Below are positions 32,540 through 43,829 of a stretch of 64,000 bases of DNA, in pieces. Positions within the stretch are counted from its first letter, which is position 1. Each line of letters opens with the position of its first letter. The stretch comes from Coptis chinensis (Eukaryota; Streptophyta; Magnoliopsida; Ranunculales; Ranunculaceae). The notes under the pieces were generated by a model. It was not told the DNA's origin. It ran no database searches and was given only the letters and a program-made list of their open reading frames with translations. The position numbers were made by a program, and so were the translations under genes. The stretch covers positions 18,573,501-18,637,500 of the forward strand of contig CM027382.1 of NCBI GenBank assembly GCA_015680905.1, read 5' to 3'.

Positions 32540-34025
32540 AAAAGGGAGTCCTTATTGTGATCATTGCGGCAATCATGGCCACACAAAGGCGACTTGTTAC
32601 ATGATTTATGGAGTTCCTTGTTGTGATCACTGTGGGAAAGAAGGTCACACAAAGGAAACATGCTACAAGATTCATGGCTTTCCTCCAAAAAAGATTGAAT
32701 CCACTTCTCTTGCTGCTTCTACTCCAAATACCTCCGAAAGTGCTAGTTTTAAGGTGACTTCACCACCATTTTCTCAAGAGCGTTATAACAAGTTGTTGGC
32801 TCTACTCTCATCAGGTAGTATTCATCCATCCGCAGGTTTAGCAAGTATTGCTCTTTCTGTCCCTTTATCATCAGTTTGGGTCATAAACATAGGGGCATCA
32901 AATCACATGTGCTCTTCATTATCTTTATTTTCATTTTATAAACTTGCACCTGTTGAGTCATATGTTCAGTTACTAGATGGGACTCATACTTTGGTTACAC
33001 ATATTGGGATTGCTCACTATTCTCTGTCACTTATCTTGGAAAATGTTTACTTTGTGCCTCGCTTCAAATTTAATCTTTTATCTGTGAGCCAACTTACAAA
33101 ATCTATTCACTGCTGCATAACATTCTTTCATGACCATTGTGCTTTTCAGGACCTGTCAACGAAGAGGAAGATTGAACTGGGTAATTATCATGAAGGTCTC
33201 TATTTTCTTCAAGGAAACACAACTTTACTCTCCACAAATTTCCCTAATTTTGATTTATGGCATTGTTGTCTTGGGCATCTCTCGTCTTCAGTTTCTAGCC
33301 AAACAAAATAGTTCTATTTTTTGTTCAAAAAATAATATTTGTGAAATTTGTCCACAAGGAAAACAGAGTCGTTTGTCATTTCTATTGAGTTCTATTTCTA
33401 ATGTTCGACCTTTCCAATTAATTCATTACGATATTTGGGGTGCTTTTTTCTCAATCATCTTTAAGTGGTGCAAGATATTTTCTAACTATTGTTGATGATT
33501 ATACTCGTTCCTCCTCGTTGCACTTGGACATATTTTATACAGGCCAAATCAGAAACTAAAAAATTCATCCAATATTTTTTTGATATGGTCGTACAACAAT
33601 TTAATTTAAAAGTTAAATTTATTTCGTTTGGAGATAGTGATGTTTTCTTACCTCAAATTCAAAAGGTTCGATCCGATAATGAAACCGAGTTTCTTTCAAA
33701 AGATATGCAACTGTTTTTCAATAATCAACATGGTGTCATTCATGAACGAAGTTGTGTTGTCACACCCCAACAAAATGGAGTCATGGAGCGGAAACATCGT
33801 CATCTCCTTAAAGTCGCACGGGCTTTGCGATTCCAAGCTAATTTACCCCTCATTTTTTGGGGAGAGTGTGTTCTTGCGGCCACTTATCTCATTAACAAAA
33901 TCCCCACTCCACTTTTATCAAACAAATCACCTCATGAAATGTCAAAAAAAAAAAACTTTATATCACTGTTAAACACAATGACAAAAAAAAATTTGTCACT
34001 GTTTATTTTTTTTCCAAAACTGTGA
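32540..34025 (+). pseudogene. copia zinc knuckles, protease and integrase
   Basis: Fossil. Two CCHC-type knuckles occur side by side (CDHCGKEGHTKETC is the clearer). A protease-like SVWVINIGASNHMCSS follows, with the Asp of the usual DTGAS not apparent; then FVPRFKFNLLSVSQLTK, the pre-integrase LWHCCLGHLS, and an integrase core with RSDNETEFLSKDMQ and PQQNGVMERKHRHLL. Broken in several places and cut by the CACTA-like element. Confidence 0.88.
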
Positions 34026-34290
34026 CGGAATGGGTGTCATTTATTTTTTTCTCAAAATCGTCACAAATATTTGTTCAAAACTAGCCTATCTCTACCACAT
34101 AAAACGGTAACAACTGCTAAAAAACCATCACAAAAAAACGTATATTTTGTGATAGTTCTAGCAAAACCGTGATAAATGATATAATTTTTTTCAAAAAAAA
34201 AAACAAAACGGTAACAACTGCTAAAAAACCGTCACAAAAAATATATGTGAAACAGCAAAACCGTGATAAATGATATAATTTTTTTCATTG
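33960..34290 (+). repeat. Left subterminal repeats of the CACTA-like element
   Basis: Several short copies of a GTCACTGTTT/AAACGGT-CAAC/CCGTCACAAA motif in both orientations. A 40-base part (AAACGGTAACAACTGCTAAA through CCGTGATAAATGATATAATT) is repeated at about 34100-34185 and 34205-34280. Confidence 0.75.
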
Positions 34291-36592
34291 AATTGTGAAA
34301 ACATACGTTGCAACAAATAACACCTAAAATATAATCCATTAAAATTCAAATAGTATTCATAAATGCTAACTCCATTGAACATTCCAGTAGAAAAAATAGA
34401 CATAAGACTTAGATAATCAATAGGTACTTAATAATATACAAATGAATGGATTAAGAAAGAATTGTGACCATGTCACATTCACATCAAACACTCGTCATTA
34501 GTCTTCATCATAGTTCGAAAGACGTTTTTCGAGACACCGAACAAACTACGAGTTTTGACATCTATCCGAAATGGAAGTCTTCTTGCTGGCTAGAAAGTTT
34601 CTTAATCTGCAAAAGTTGAAAAATATAAGAAATAAAAAATAAAAACTAATTAAGAAACTAAAAGATCAAAACAAGGCAGCTACCACACTACAGTACTAGG
34701 CCATCTTCATCGAATACCTAGCGACCATTGTTGATCCCACCAAATCTTAAAAATGCTAAAGATAAAGTAAATGACAAAAAAATCATTTACCTGGCTTTTA
34801 ACGATTATTTCAATAAAGAGAACTGCAAAACAAATAAAATCCATATAACAAGTGCTTATAAGCTTTAGTGAATAAGAAAATAGGACTGTACAAAGTCAGA
34901 TAGCAACATTTGTAAAAGTCAAATACCTTGAACCGTTTTATAAGATTCTTGTTTGAATCAAACAGATTAACAAGTGTGAATTTCAAAATATAGAGAAAAC
35001 AACGAATAATTTCAGTGGACTAAGAAAAGGTTAAAGAAAATATACCTTCAGCAAGTCACCGACCACAAGCACATGCCCTTCTTCTTCTTACCCAATACTT
35101 TGTTCCCTAACCTGAAAGATTGAATCACATCTATAGTCCATACTATAGTTGAAAATTAAAAGCCAATATCACCAACACTATACACTAAAATTGTGAACTG
35201 GTACAAGTTTAGCCCCATGTTTATCACTCTTAAGAGGAAATAGAAGGGAACAAAACAAAACAAAATTAAATAAATAAATAAAGATAAATTACAAACTAGC
35301 ATAAAAACTAAAAAAATAAAATATTTGATGAAATCATGGATAGCATATTCAGATGACGAATAAACATCCAACAAAACATTAGGATGTCAAAACCATGTTG
35401 ACTTGCCAAAAAAATCGTACAACTTAGATCAGCATGACACAATCACCATGCATTGAGGAAAAATAAAAGATATCAACATCCAAACAAGTGGTAGCACAAA
35501 GATAAAATAGTTGACCAAGAAGAAATCATGAAGCAAAAAAGAAAGGGATTAAGACCAATTCAAAAACTGAATAATAATCTAAGGTATACACACACCATAA
35601 CAGACTATTAAGCCAATCGAAAAACTTGAAATAAATATAAAATTTTCAAGAGTATATACCATGCGTTAGGACGACAATGATTAAACCATAAAGGAGGCAC
35701 AATCGAACTTCCAGACTAGAGCAATAAACACCAGTCAAAACTGAAAAGAAATATACTAGATGGAATCAATTTAAAAAACTAAATTCTTTCAACTTTGGGA
35801 CTTCAATCTTAATTGTCGTCAAGTGCACTTACCACAATAGGAATAGTGATCTAGACTGCATAAATCGGTAAAAGAGGTAAACTATCACTACAACATAGCG
35901 TGAAACCATACAACTTTATAATTAATTTAAGTGTACACAAAGCAATGCGTGTAAGCAAGCGCAACCGTCCCAGAAAAAAATAGAACCCAGTTCTGGTGAT
36001 TGAACTTTTTCGTATAGTTACAGTAAATAAATTTGAAACCTTAGTCAAGATTTATAGCAGTAGCACCAACACCTTGATAGGACATTTTAAAGAAGGATAA
36101 TGTGCTTCACCTCCTATTACTATTAAGAGTTGCTAAACATAGCACTATATAGTATGATATTTGGTATTCTTTAAGTGTACAAATAAAAAGTAATAAAACA
36201 CTCAGTATCGTATGGACTTAATTTACCTACTGTACGTGGTAAAGCAACAATAAGAAAGGAGCAAGCAAAAACAAAAAAAAGAGAAAACTGGAAACTTCTT
36301 GGTTTATTTTACGACTAAGACTAACCTATAAACAAAGGTCATATCTGTTGGTAACATGGTATGCCTTCAAACTCCACCAATCTCGCGGCCTCTATTCCCT
36401 TAAGTGAAAGACCAAAACCTAGTAAGTAAAAAGCCAGAAATTCAGAAACACCAACATACGTGATAAACCAAGAATCCTTTCACAAATCCCAAGTAAAAAA
36501 TAAAACTTAATAGGAGACATACATAATGCCATGTATGTCATAAGCTCTCTTTTATACATCGAAGAAAGAGAATCATTCAAACCTATTATCAT

Positions 36593-36738
36593 TCAAACAC
36601 TTGTCTGGAACTGCATGGGAACTGTGGATACTGTAAGACGATTATAACTCGGTGCCAGACACTGATCAACAAGCTGTGAACAAAAAGGATCTTCAAGTGC
36701 AGATGCAGTCATTTCTTTATCATTTAACTTCTTATTGA
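36593..36738 (-). pseudogene. Exon-like segment inside the CACTA-like element
   Basis: After a good ACTTGCAG acceptor the minus strand reads DKEMTASALEDPFCSQLVDQ, then CLAPSYNRLTVSTVPMQF, and stops with TGA. This is not low-complexity and looks like genuine protein, probably a final exon, but I do not recognise the family. It may be a host gene piece carried by the transposon, or the transposon's own accessory gene. Confidence 0.45.
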
Positions 36739-36986
36739 CTGCAAGTTATAAACAAAACAAAAAAGTTAAATATAACCGAAAGACTCACTCTGGAACGAAT
36801 TTTAGTGCAACAAGCATCAAATCAGGACGCTAGTTGTATCACAGGTAGCATGCATCAACGACAACAAATTTGTTGGATTTAGAGTTCTATCTCAGAATTT
36901 ATAGCAATAAATCAATAAGAAGTTAGAACCCCTATTCACATTGTAGTCTTTATATACAGAATGTATGTATAAAGAAGACATAATAC

Positions 36987-37032
36987 CTTCAGCTTCATTT
37001 TCATGCATTCCAGGGGCTACAACAATTTCCAC
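36987..37032 (-). pseudogene. Small exon-like segment inside the CACTA-like element
   Basis: Bounded by TTTTTTTAG and G|GTATTATG on the minus strand, reading VEIVVAPGMHENEAE. It lies about 250 bases upstream of the exon-like segment at 36593-36738 on the same strand, so both may belong to one captured gene. Family unknown. Confidence 0.4.
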
Positions 37033-37202
37033 CTAAAAAAAGATATAGAGAGGTCATCAATGTGTTTTTCGAAAAGCTAGAGAAGTCACCAATGGATACT
37101 AATATGATGGCAGCCAATTCAAGCAGCATGACTGTACACAATGAAGCAAATTCAAACCAACAAGTATGAAAGCAAAACTCTAGAATCCCATAAAAAAAAT
37201 AT

Positions 37203-37580
37203 ACACAGGAGCGCTTGCTTCACTTTTTGATGGCTTGTCGGCTTAGCCAATTAATGAAATGCGAATATATAGCGCTATCCATACCCAGACAAAGAAAAGG
37301 CACTCTTCCATATTAAGCACGGTTTCACCATCATAGGGGGAAAGAAAGGAGTCGATCACCTAGCCGATCCAGAATAACCCCGCAGTTATTTTCTTTTTTA
37401 AGCAAGTTGGTAGGGATGCTGGGATAGGAGGAGATCGATGCTATTCGTGTCGGTTAATCGAGAGGTTCACTTAGCTTTCAGCCTTACCTTTCAGGTAAAT
37501 GAAGTGGAAGGCGCCTCTTTTCTCACTATCCCACCATTTCATGGTTAATTTGCTTGGCTGCCTTGTCCCGGAATAGAACA
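37203..37580. other. Stretch resembling plant mitochondrial DNA (possible NUMT)
   Basis: About 380 bp of clearly higher GC content than the surroundings, with wording such as CGCAGTTATTTTCTTTTTTA, GGTAGGGATGCTGGGATAGG and GGCGCCTCTTTTCTCACTAT. This texture is typical of plant mitochondrial intergenic DNA. No gene is contained. Identification is from composition and style only. Confidence 0.4.
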
Positions 37581-38109
37581 TATGATTGAATGAAGGAAGA
37601 ATAACAGCAGCAGAGCAAAAGGAGATCTAACCAAAAGCAATCCATTTCATAGGAAAAAAACACCAAGATCAGTTTTCAATTCACATTTTAAAGAAACCTA
37701 GAAAGCAAAATCATCTGAGGGAACCCCTTCACGGAAATCGAAGGATGCTGCTGCTTTGATTCGGGATTAGAAAACGAAAGGCTTATTAACGAATTGAGGC
37801 ATACAAAGAATGAGAGAGAGATTGATCAAACATCCACTACGAGGTTGAATTAAAGTTTGAGATAGATACTGAGATACCTGTTTCTTTCGAAGAGAGTTTT
37901 GACTTTTGAGAGAGTGGTGATCGTGGGGACTTCACTGATTTTCATGGGCCTTGGCCTTGAGCCCATGAAGACCAGTTGTTACTAATTTGGTTAGGCAGTG
38001 GCAAATAATGGCCCGGCCGGGTATACAATTGTGCTTAAGCGGAAAACAAAAAAACTACTTGTCGCGTTTTTCACTATGCGGGTGACAAATGAACTTCTAG
38101 AAACAGTCA

Positions 38110-38203
38110 CAAAAATCATTTTCTGCCATTTGTGACCGTTTCGAACAAAACAGTCACAAATAATATTTTAAAACAGTCACAAAAACCCTTTTTTGTACTA
38201 GTG
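38110..38203 (-). repeat. Right terminus and subterminal repeats of the CACTA-like element
   Basis: Read inward: CACTAGTACAAAAAAGGG, then GTGACTGTTTT twice and an AACGGTCACAAATGG copy, all within 95 bases. Confidence 0.82.
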
Positions 38204-38204
38204 C

Positions 38205-39804
38205 ATGTTGTTCAATTCCAAACCCAATTACTCTCATTTATGTGTTTTTGGATGTCTTTGTTTTGCACACAATACGCACATTCAACATAAATTCAATCGT
38301 CAAGCTAAACCTGGTATATTTGTAGGTTATCCTCATGGTCAAAAAGGTTATCTTGTTTATGATATGGAAACCAAAAAAATTTATACATCTCGTGATGTTG
38401 TTTTTCATGAAAATATTTTTCCCTTTCGTGATTTGTCTCAATTGGTTGATTCTACTATTGTTACTATTAAACCTATTGAGGATAGATAATTTAACTTTTC
38501 CTTCTCAATTTGATGAACCCATGCAAAATGATGTCAATCCTCAAGATGTTATTGTTCCAAACATTTATTTAGTGCAAGATCCTATTGTTCATGTTGAAGT
38601 TCCTCCTGATCCGGTTCTAGAAGACCAAGTTTTCCCTCAACAAGAACCACCTAGACAGTCTATTAGAGATCGTCAACGTTCAATTTTACTCAAGGATTTT
38701 GTTTGTTCTGTTGCTGCTCATGATAAGTTACCCACTTCAGTTGACTCCAAAAAGACAGGTACAACGGGTTTTCCATTATCTAAATCAACAGGCACATAAA
38801 TCATTTCTTTCTAGCATCTCACCAGCCAATGAACCTACTTCTTTCTCTCAAGCCATGAAATCACCTCATTGGCGTGATGCAATGGCTAAGGAAATTAAAG
38901 CTCTTGAGCAAAACAATACATGGACTCTTATACTTTTACCCTCAAATAAGAAGCCTATTGGTTATAAATGGGTTTACAATATCAAATTTCATTCTGATGG
39001 TACTATTGAGTGTTATAAAGCGTGTTTGCTCGCAAAAATGTATCATCAAATTGAGGGTCTTGACTATCATGATACTTTTGCTCCAATTGCCAAGCTTGTT
39101 ACCATTCGAGCCTTACTTTCAGTAGCAACAGTTAAAGGATGGGATCTCTTTCAAATGGATGTGAATAATGCCTTTTTGCAGGGAGATCTTAATAAAGAAG
39201 TTTATATGACACTTCCTCCTGGATTTTCTCAAAAGGGGGAGCAACGAGTGTGTAAGTTGAATAAGTCATTATATGGCTTAAAACAGGCTTCTCGGCAATG
39301 GTTTGCCAAGTTTTCTACCACTCTTATCCAGAAAGGATTTTCTCAGTCTCGTGCAGATTATTCACTATTTACTAGTGTTACAGAAATTCCTCACTCTTTG
39401 TTCTTGTCTATGTCGACGATATTATCATTACAGGCAATAATAACAGTGTTATTTAGCAGTGTAAATGGTTTTTAGAGAAAGCATTTTCTGTCAAAGATCT
39501 TGGCAGATTGAAGTATTTTATCGGTATCGAAGTTGCATGTTCAAAGAAGGGTTTATTTCTCTCTCAACGAAAATACACTCTTGACATCTTGAAGGATGTA
39601 GGTATTACTGGTGGTAGAATTTCAGATTTTCCCATGGAACAAAATTTGAGATTATCTCCTACGGATGGCACTCTTCTTCCAGATGCTTCTCTATATCGAC
39701 GTCTCATTTATCTCACTATAACAAGGCCTGATATCACATACTCGGTGCACCATCTTAGTCAATTCTGTTATGATTACTTTAATCCTACATCTTTAACATG
39801 CTAA
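38205..39804 (+). pseudogene. copia reverse transcriptase region of the second element
   Basis: Fossil [12 protein letters not shown], the linker with [17 protein letters not shown], then [46 protein letters not shown] and [11 protein letters not shown]. The end is near TRPDITYSVHHLSQF, after which the sequence leaves the element. Broken and 3'-truncated. Confidence 0.9.
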
Positions 39805-40567
39805 TCTATTATTAATCAAAAAGGAATTAAAAGAAAAATACATTCAAAGCCAGAATTGGAGATTGACAATAAAGAAAAACTTTCCAAAGTTTAATCCAAA
39901 AACTTAGTCTTCAGCCTTCTAGTAGTATTCACCACACAACATACCTCAAAACGCTTTTGTTTTTCTCCTACTTTTAGTTGAATTTTTTCTGAAAAGGCTA
40001 ATGGTCCCTTTCACCAAAAAGTCATTATCTTAAATAGAGAAACTTTGAGAATACATAAGTGTGTGTGTAGTGGGATTCACTTAGGATTCCAAGTCTTATC
40101 TTAAAGAGGACAAGTTTTTTGTCATACAAGTACTTGTACTTGATATACTAAAACACTTTTAATATATATCTCTTTAATATGGAAAGTGCCCATTAACAAA
40201 TCCATATTTACAATAAGGCCCTTGAAACTTTCAAGAAAGTCATTTCCTACCATTAACTATATCTAAGTCCCTCCACCTCACTTGTATTCACAATTAGACC
40301 ATTGGGAATTTGTTCTTCACTGTCACACCCATGTCTAATTTACCCAATGTGACATTCAATATCAATTGAGCATTAAGAAACTATTTCTTATACCGGCCGG
40401 GTTTCAGCTCAATTAGTTATGTCACAATTTATTAATAGAGTTTATAACTATTTAGTACCACGTACTTTCACTTTTTTTTCCTAAATGATACCTGAACTTT
40501 GTTTCTCGCCTATTCGTACCACGAACTTTCAATTTGTTTCAATTTAGTACCTTAAGACATTTTCCAT
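39805..40567. other. Unassigned AT-rich stretch
   Basis: No gene recognised. The last 120 bases (GTACCACGTACTTTCA.., GTACCACGAACTTTCAATTT, TTAGTACCTTAAG) resemble the outer part of a known type of plant repeat and lead into the inverted-repeat MITE. Confidence 0.45.
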
Positions 40568-40698
40568 CCAATTTCACTAACGGTGTTAGCACTGTTCATA
40601 TGAATAGTGTTTTCATCCAACTTTAACACTATTTATGTGAACAATGTTTTTTAAAATCAACTTAAAAATAAACAACACTATGCACATATTCACGTGAA

Positions 40699-40729
<31 letters not shown>

Positions 40730-40878
40730 GTAATAATCTTTGATCAATCTTAAAAATTAATTCTTTAATTAAAAAAATTTGATTAAAGACTATTACGTGA
40801 ATAGTGAATAGTGTTTTTTTAAAAGAATTAATTTTTAAGATTGATTAAAGATTATTACCACAAAAAAATAATAATAAG
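40568..40878 (+). repeat. Left half of an inverted-repeat MITE
   Basis: It begins CCAATTTCACTAACGGTGTT and carries several copies of GTTCACGTGAATAGTGTTTT and of AATTCTTTAATTAAAAA/TTAATTTTTAAGATTGATTA. Its inverted partner is at 63280-63672. The two halves would have been one palindromic element before the reverse-transcriptase copy entered. Confidence 0.8.
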
Positions 40879-42813
40879 CTAGATAATAGCATTCGTCCTA
40901 TAGCTGTGGGCATGGTTTGGCGTCGTCTAATCTCCAAGATTGCAATGAAAGAAGTTTCCAAAGACATGGTACGGTACTTACGGGATTTTCAATATGGGGT
41001 TGGTGTTTCTGGTGGAGCAGAAGCAATTTTGCACACTGTCAACCGTATAGTGTATGCTAACAGGGACAATACCTTTTTTTTTGGGTACAGTACCTCTCTT
41101 TCGATGTTGTTTGTAGATTTTCAGAATGCCTTTAACATGGTTGATCGGACTACCATGTTAAAAGAGGTTCGTATCCGGTGCCCAGCTATTGCCCATTAGG
41201 TTGAGTACTTGTATTGTCAACCTGCAAGGTTATATTTGGGAGATGGCTACATATGGTCTGCTACTAGGGTCCAGCGACCCTTTGGGTCCCCTTCTCTTTG
41301 CACTGGTGCTACATCCTCTGATTATACGGATCCAATCCAGTTGTCAGTTATTGCTACAGGCTTGGTACTTAGATGATGGGACTCTGATCGGAGATATAGA
41401 ACAGGTGGCGACAGCTTTGGGTATGATTCAAGAAGAATGACCTTCTTATGGGCTGGTTCTTAATGTGGCTAAAACTGAGGTATTTTGGCCATCACTGGAT
41501 CCACGTCGCTCCACTCCCAGTCTCTTTCCTTGAAATATGTCCCGTCCTCAGCAGGTGGTCAAGTTGCTTGGAGGTGCGGTCAGCACTGATCCATCCTTTG
41601 TCAGGGGCCTTGCTCGAAAGCGTGTTGAAAAGGTTATGACTTTGATGGACCGTTTAGCTGTGTTGGAAGATCCTCAGTGTGAGTTAGCGCTTTTACGAGC
41701 TTGTGTTGGGCTCTCTAAGTTGGTCTTTCGCGATTAAGTACTTGATTTTGCCCACTTTCGCCGTGAGAGGCAGCTAAGACTTTTGATCGGCATCTCTACA
41801 GTGTTCTCTAGGGTATTGCGGTTTCTGATGGTCCTGGCTTTGGTGATCTACAGTGGCATTTATCGACACTCCCATTACGTCTTGGTGGGTTAGGTATCTA
41901 TTGTGCCTCTGATGTCTCTACTTTTGCTTTCGTGGCCTCCCGTTATCAGACTTCTGAGCTTCAGAATGACATTTTTAGGAATTGTGGCCCAGTGCCTTTT
42001 GATACGATTCTTGATGTTGCTAGCAGTGCATTGAGTCTCTGTCTACCCGATCTTGACCTTAATTCTCTGGCTGTGAATGCTACCGTCCCCTCAAAACCAT
42101 AAAAAGTTTTGGCGGAAGGGTTCTACAGTAAGATTGTTGCTGGTATTGAGAGGGAGTTTGAGTTATTTGCTCGTCAAAAAGCAGTCATTGGATGATTGCG
42201 GTCAGAACACGCAAAGGATTTTCTACTTGCTATTCTGATGGAGGGACTTGGACAGCGTATGTCGCCGGTGGAGTATCGTTCTATTCTCCAATACCGTCTC
42301 ATGATTCCTTTGTACTTTGACGGTGGTCTATGCCCTGTTTGCAAAAAGAGTAGACTGGATGCTTTCAGGGACCATGCAGCACATTGTCGACACTTTTCAG
42401 GTTTCAAATATCGACATGATCATGTCATAGACATTTTATGTAAAGCATTTTGGAGGGCTGGGGTACAAGTGAAGAAGGAGGCTCCCGTCAATTTTCTCAC
42501 TAATCTAAATGAGGGAAGATCGACACTTTCGGCCTGCGAATGTATTGATCTACAATTGGTCTAAGGGGAAGCATGCATGTGTTGATGTAACTGGAGCCTC
42601 TCCGTTAGTAGGGATTGGGAATGGAGTCTTTGAGGTGGGTGACGCAACTAATAGAGCAGCGACAAGAAAGATTGAGAAACACGAGGAGGCTTGTAGGGCT
42701 AACCAGCATTGTTTCATTCCGTTCAGTTTCGACCCTTTTGGTTTCTTGGCACAACAGTCTGTTGAGCTCCTTAAGAGATTGTATAAAGTTATGGACTGCA
42801 ACATAATAACAGC
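40879..42813 (+). pseudogene. LINE-like reverse transcriptase with a C-terminal endonuclease-like domain (main part)
   Basis: Read-through of several frames gives a retroelement RT: IRPIAVGMVWRRLISKI, the active-site region SMLFVDFQNAFNMVDR, DPLGPLLFALVLHPLI, catalytic QAWYLDDGTLIGD near 41369, KLLGGAV and ALLRACVGLSKL. Near 42334 there is a zinc-binding CPVC-x10-H-x3-C array, then RHDHVIDIL and RPANVLIYN...ACVDVTG. That layout resembles the restriction-like endonuclease of R2-type non-LTR elements. The N-terminus is missing, and at least five frameshifts or stops are present (stops near 41199 and 42195, a frame change near 42510). The reading frame is cut at a gypsy insertion; its last codons are at 63142-63226. 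This is a dead, 5'-truncated copy. The endonuclease assignment is inferred. Confidence 0.75.
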
Positions 42814-43810
42814 TGATAAGTGCTCAAAAAGTGCAATTTAACCCTCGATTATGCCTCTTGTTTTCTTAGTGGACTAATAGTGTTTGTAAGTTATGTTTTA
42901 TGATTCTACAGGTGAAAAAGAGAGTTTTGTGGAATATTAGAGAAAAAGGGGTAAAATGGAGCAATTCGGAGCATTAAGGATCACATGGAAAGCCCGTGGA
43001 CAATCATGGAGAAGGCCAAGGAATTGAAGCTATTAAAGATGTGACTTGGACCTATTTTAAAGCCTATTTGGAAGCCCAAGGCAAAAAGATTTGTTGCTTG
43101 GACCAAAGGCTGCAAAAGAGGATAGAAGGATAGAGCAAAAGAGGGAAAATAAACTTCCGCATCTGGGACGCAATGATCGTGCGTCCAGACGCAATGCTCA
43201 CGTTTGAGACGCAAGGATCGTGCATCCAGACGCATGAACCGACACTGTAGCCACTTCCTTATCAGTTTTGGAGACAAAGTTGGACTATGAAAGAAGTTAA
43301 TTTGTACTAGGAAACAAATGGCGGTTTGGAATGCTTCTAGAACTCATTGTAACCCTTATAAATAAAGGACCTAAGTGCCTCATGTAACTCGCCAATTCAC
43401 TTATATTCTTGTCTCCAGAACTTGAGGAAGAGAGAGATTAATAATAAAAGATTTGGTTTTAACTAGTCGAGTCTTAATAAGTTAGTCTTTCTAGTTTTAT
43501 GTTCTTCGACTCTTCTTCTTCTCGTTCTTTGTGTTCTTCCTTCTTTATGGAAGGCTAATCTTCTCCTTCAAGGGAGGAGATGAAGCCGATGCTTAAGATT
43601 TAATGATTCTTCTGGTTCATGGTGTTCTTCAATCAGGTTAGTTCTTTATGTTTTTAGTTATTAGTTTCATTGCCCACACCAGTGGATGGAATTATAGAAT
43701 AGAGTTTATGTTTTGCAACATTAATATCATGTTAGTGTTCTTTACTTTTCTTCTAGTAGTGTAGTTATTTAGAGTTAGGGAAGTATTCTTTGTGTTGCTC
43801 TAGAAGGGGT
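42814..43810 (+). repeat. Gypsy LTR 1 (partial, plus orientation)
   Basis: It begins TGATAAGTGCTCAAAAAGTG and matches the first kilobase of the complete LTR at 61551-63136, then stops where an inverted primer-binding site begins. It contains palindromic GCGTC..GACGC blocks (about 43155-43235). Confidence 0.88.
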
Positions 43811-43829
43811 CCCCGGCAGCGGTGCCATT
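43811..43829 (-). other. Inverted primer-binding site between LTR 1 and LTR 2
   Basis: On the minus strand TGGCACCGCTGCCGGGG follows LTR 2 after two bases. It fits the 3' end of tRNA-Asp. It marks LTR 2 as a 5' LTR whose own internal part is missing. Confidence 0.75.

Larger units (their letters stand above)
33942..38204. mobile_element. CACTA-like DNA transposon, non-autonomous
   Basis: The right end, inverted, reads CACTAGTACAAAAAAGGG and is followed inward by repeated GTGACTGTTTT/AAACGGTCACAAA motifs, the subterminal repeats typical of En/Spm elements. The left end has the same subterminal motifs (AAAACCGTGATAAATG, AAACGGTAACAACTGC, CCGTCACAAA), but its outermost CACTA has decayed to CAAAAAA. 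ATG stands on each side within the copia sequence, fitting a 3-bp target duplication. Length 4.26 kb. No transposase domain was recognised. The interior holds minus-strand exon-like segments and a GC-richer stretch resembling mitochondrial DNA. Confidence 0.78.
29776..39804 (+). mobile_element. Second copia retrotransposon, truncated and interrupted
   Basis: Ty1/copia fossil on the plus strand, starting here with its primer-binding site TGGTATCAGAGCGGTTA (tRNA-iMet type). Order: gag, zinc knuckles, protease, integrase, reverse transcriptase. It stops inside the RT/RNase H region, so the 3' end and 3' LTR are absent. Two later insertions split it: a probable solo LTR (30687-32516) in gag and a CACTA-like element (33942-38204) after the integrase. 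The coding parts are broken in several places. Age cannot be read from LTRs because only one end remains; the nested insertions make it older than both guests. Confidence 0.9.
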
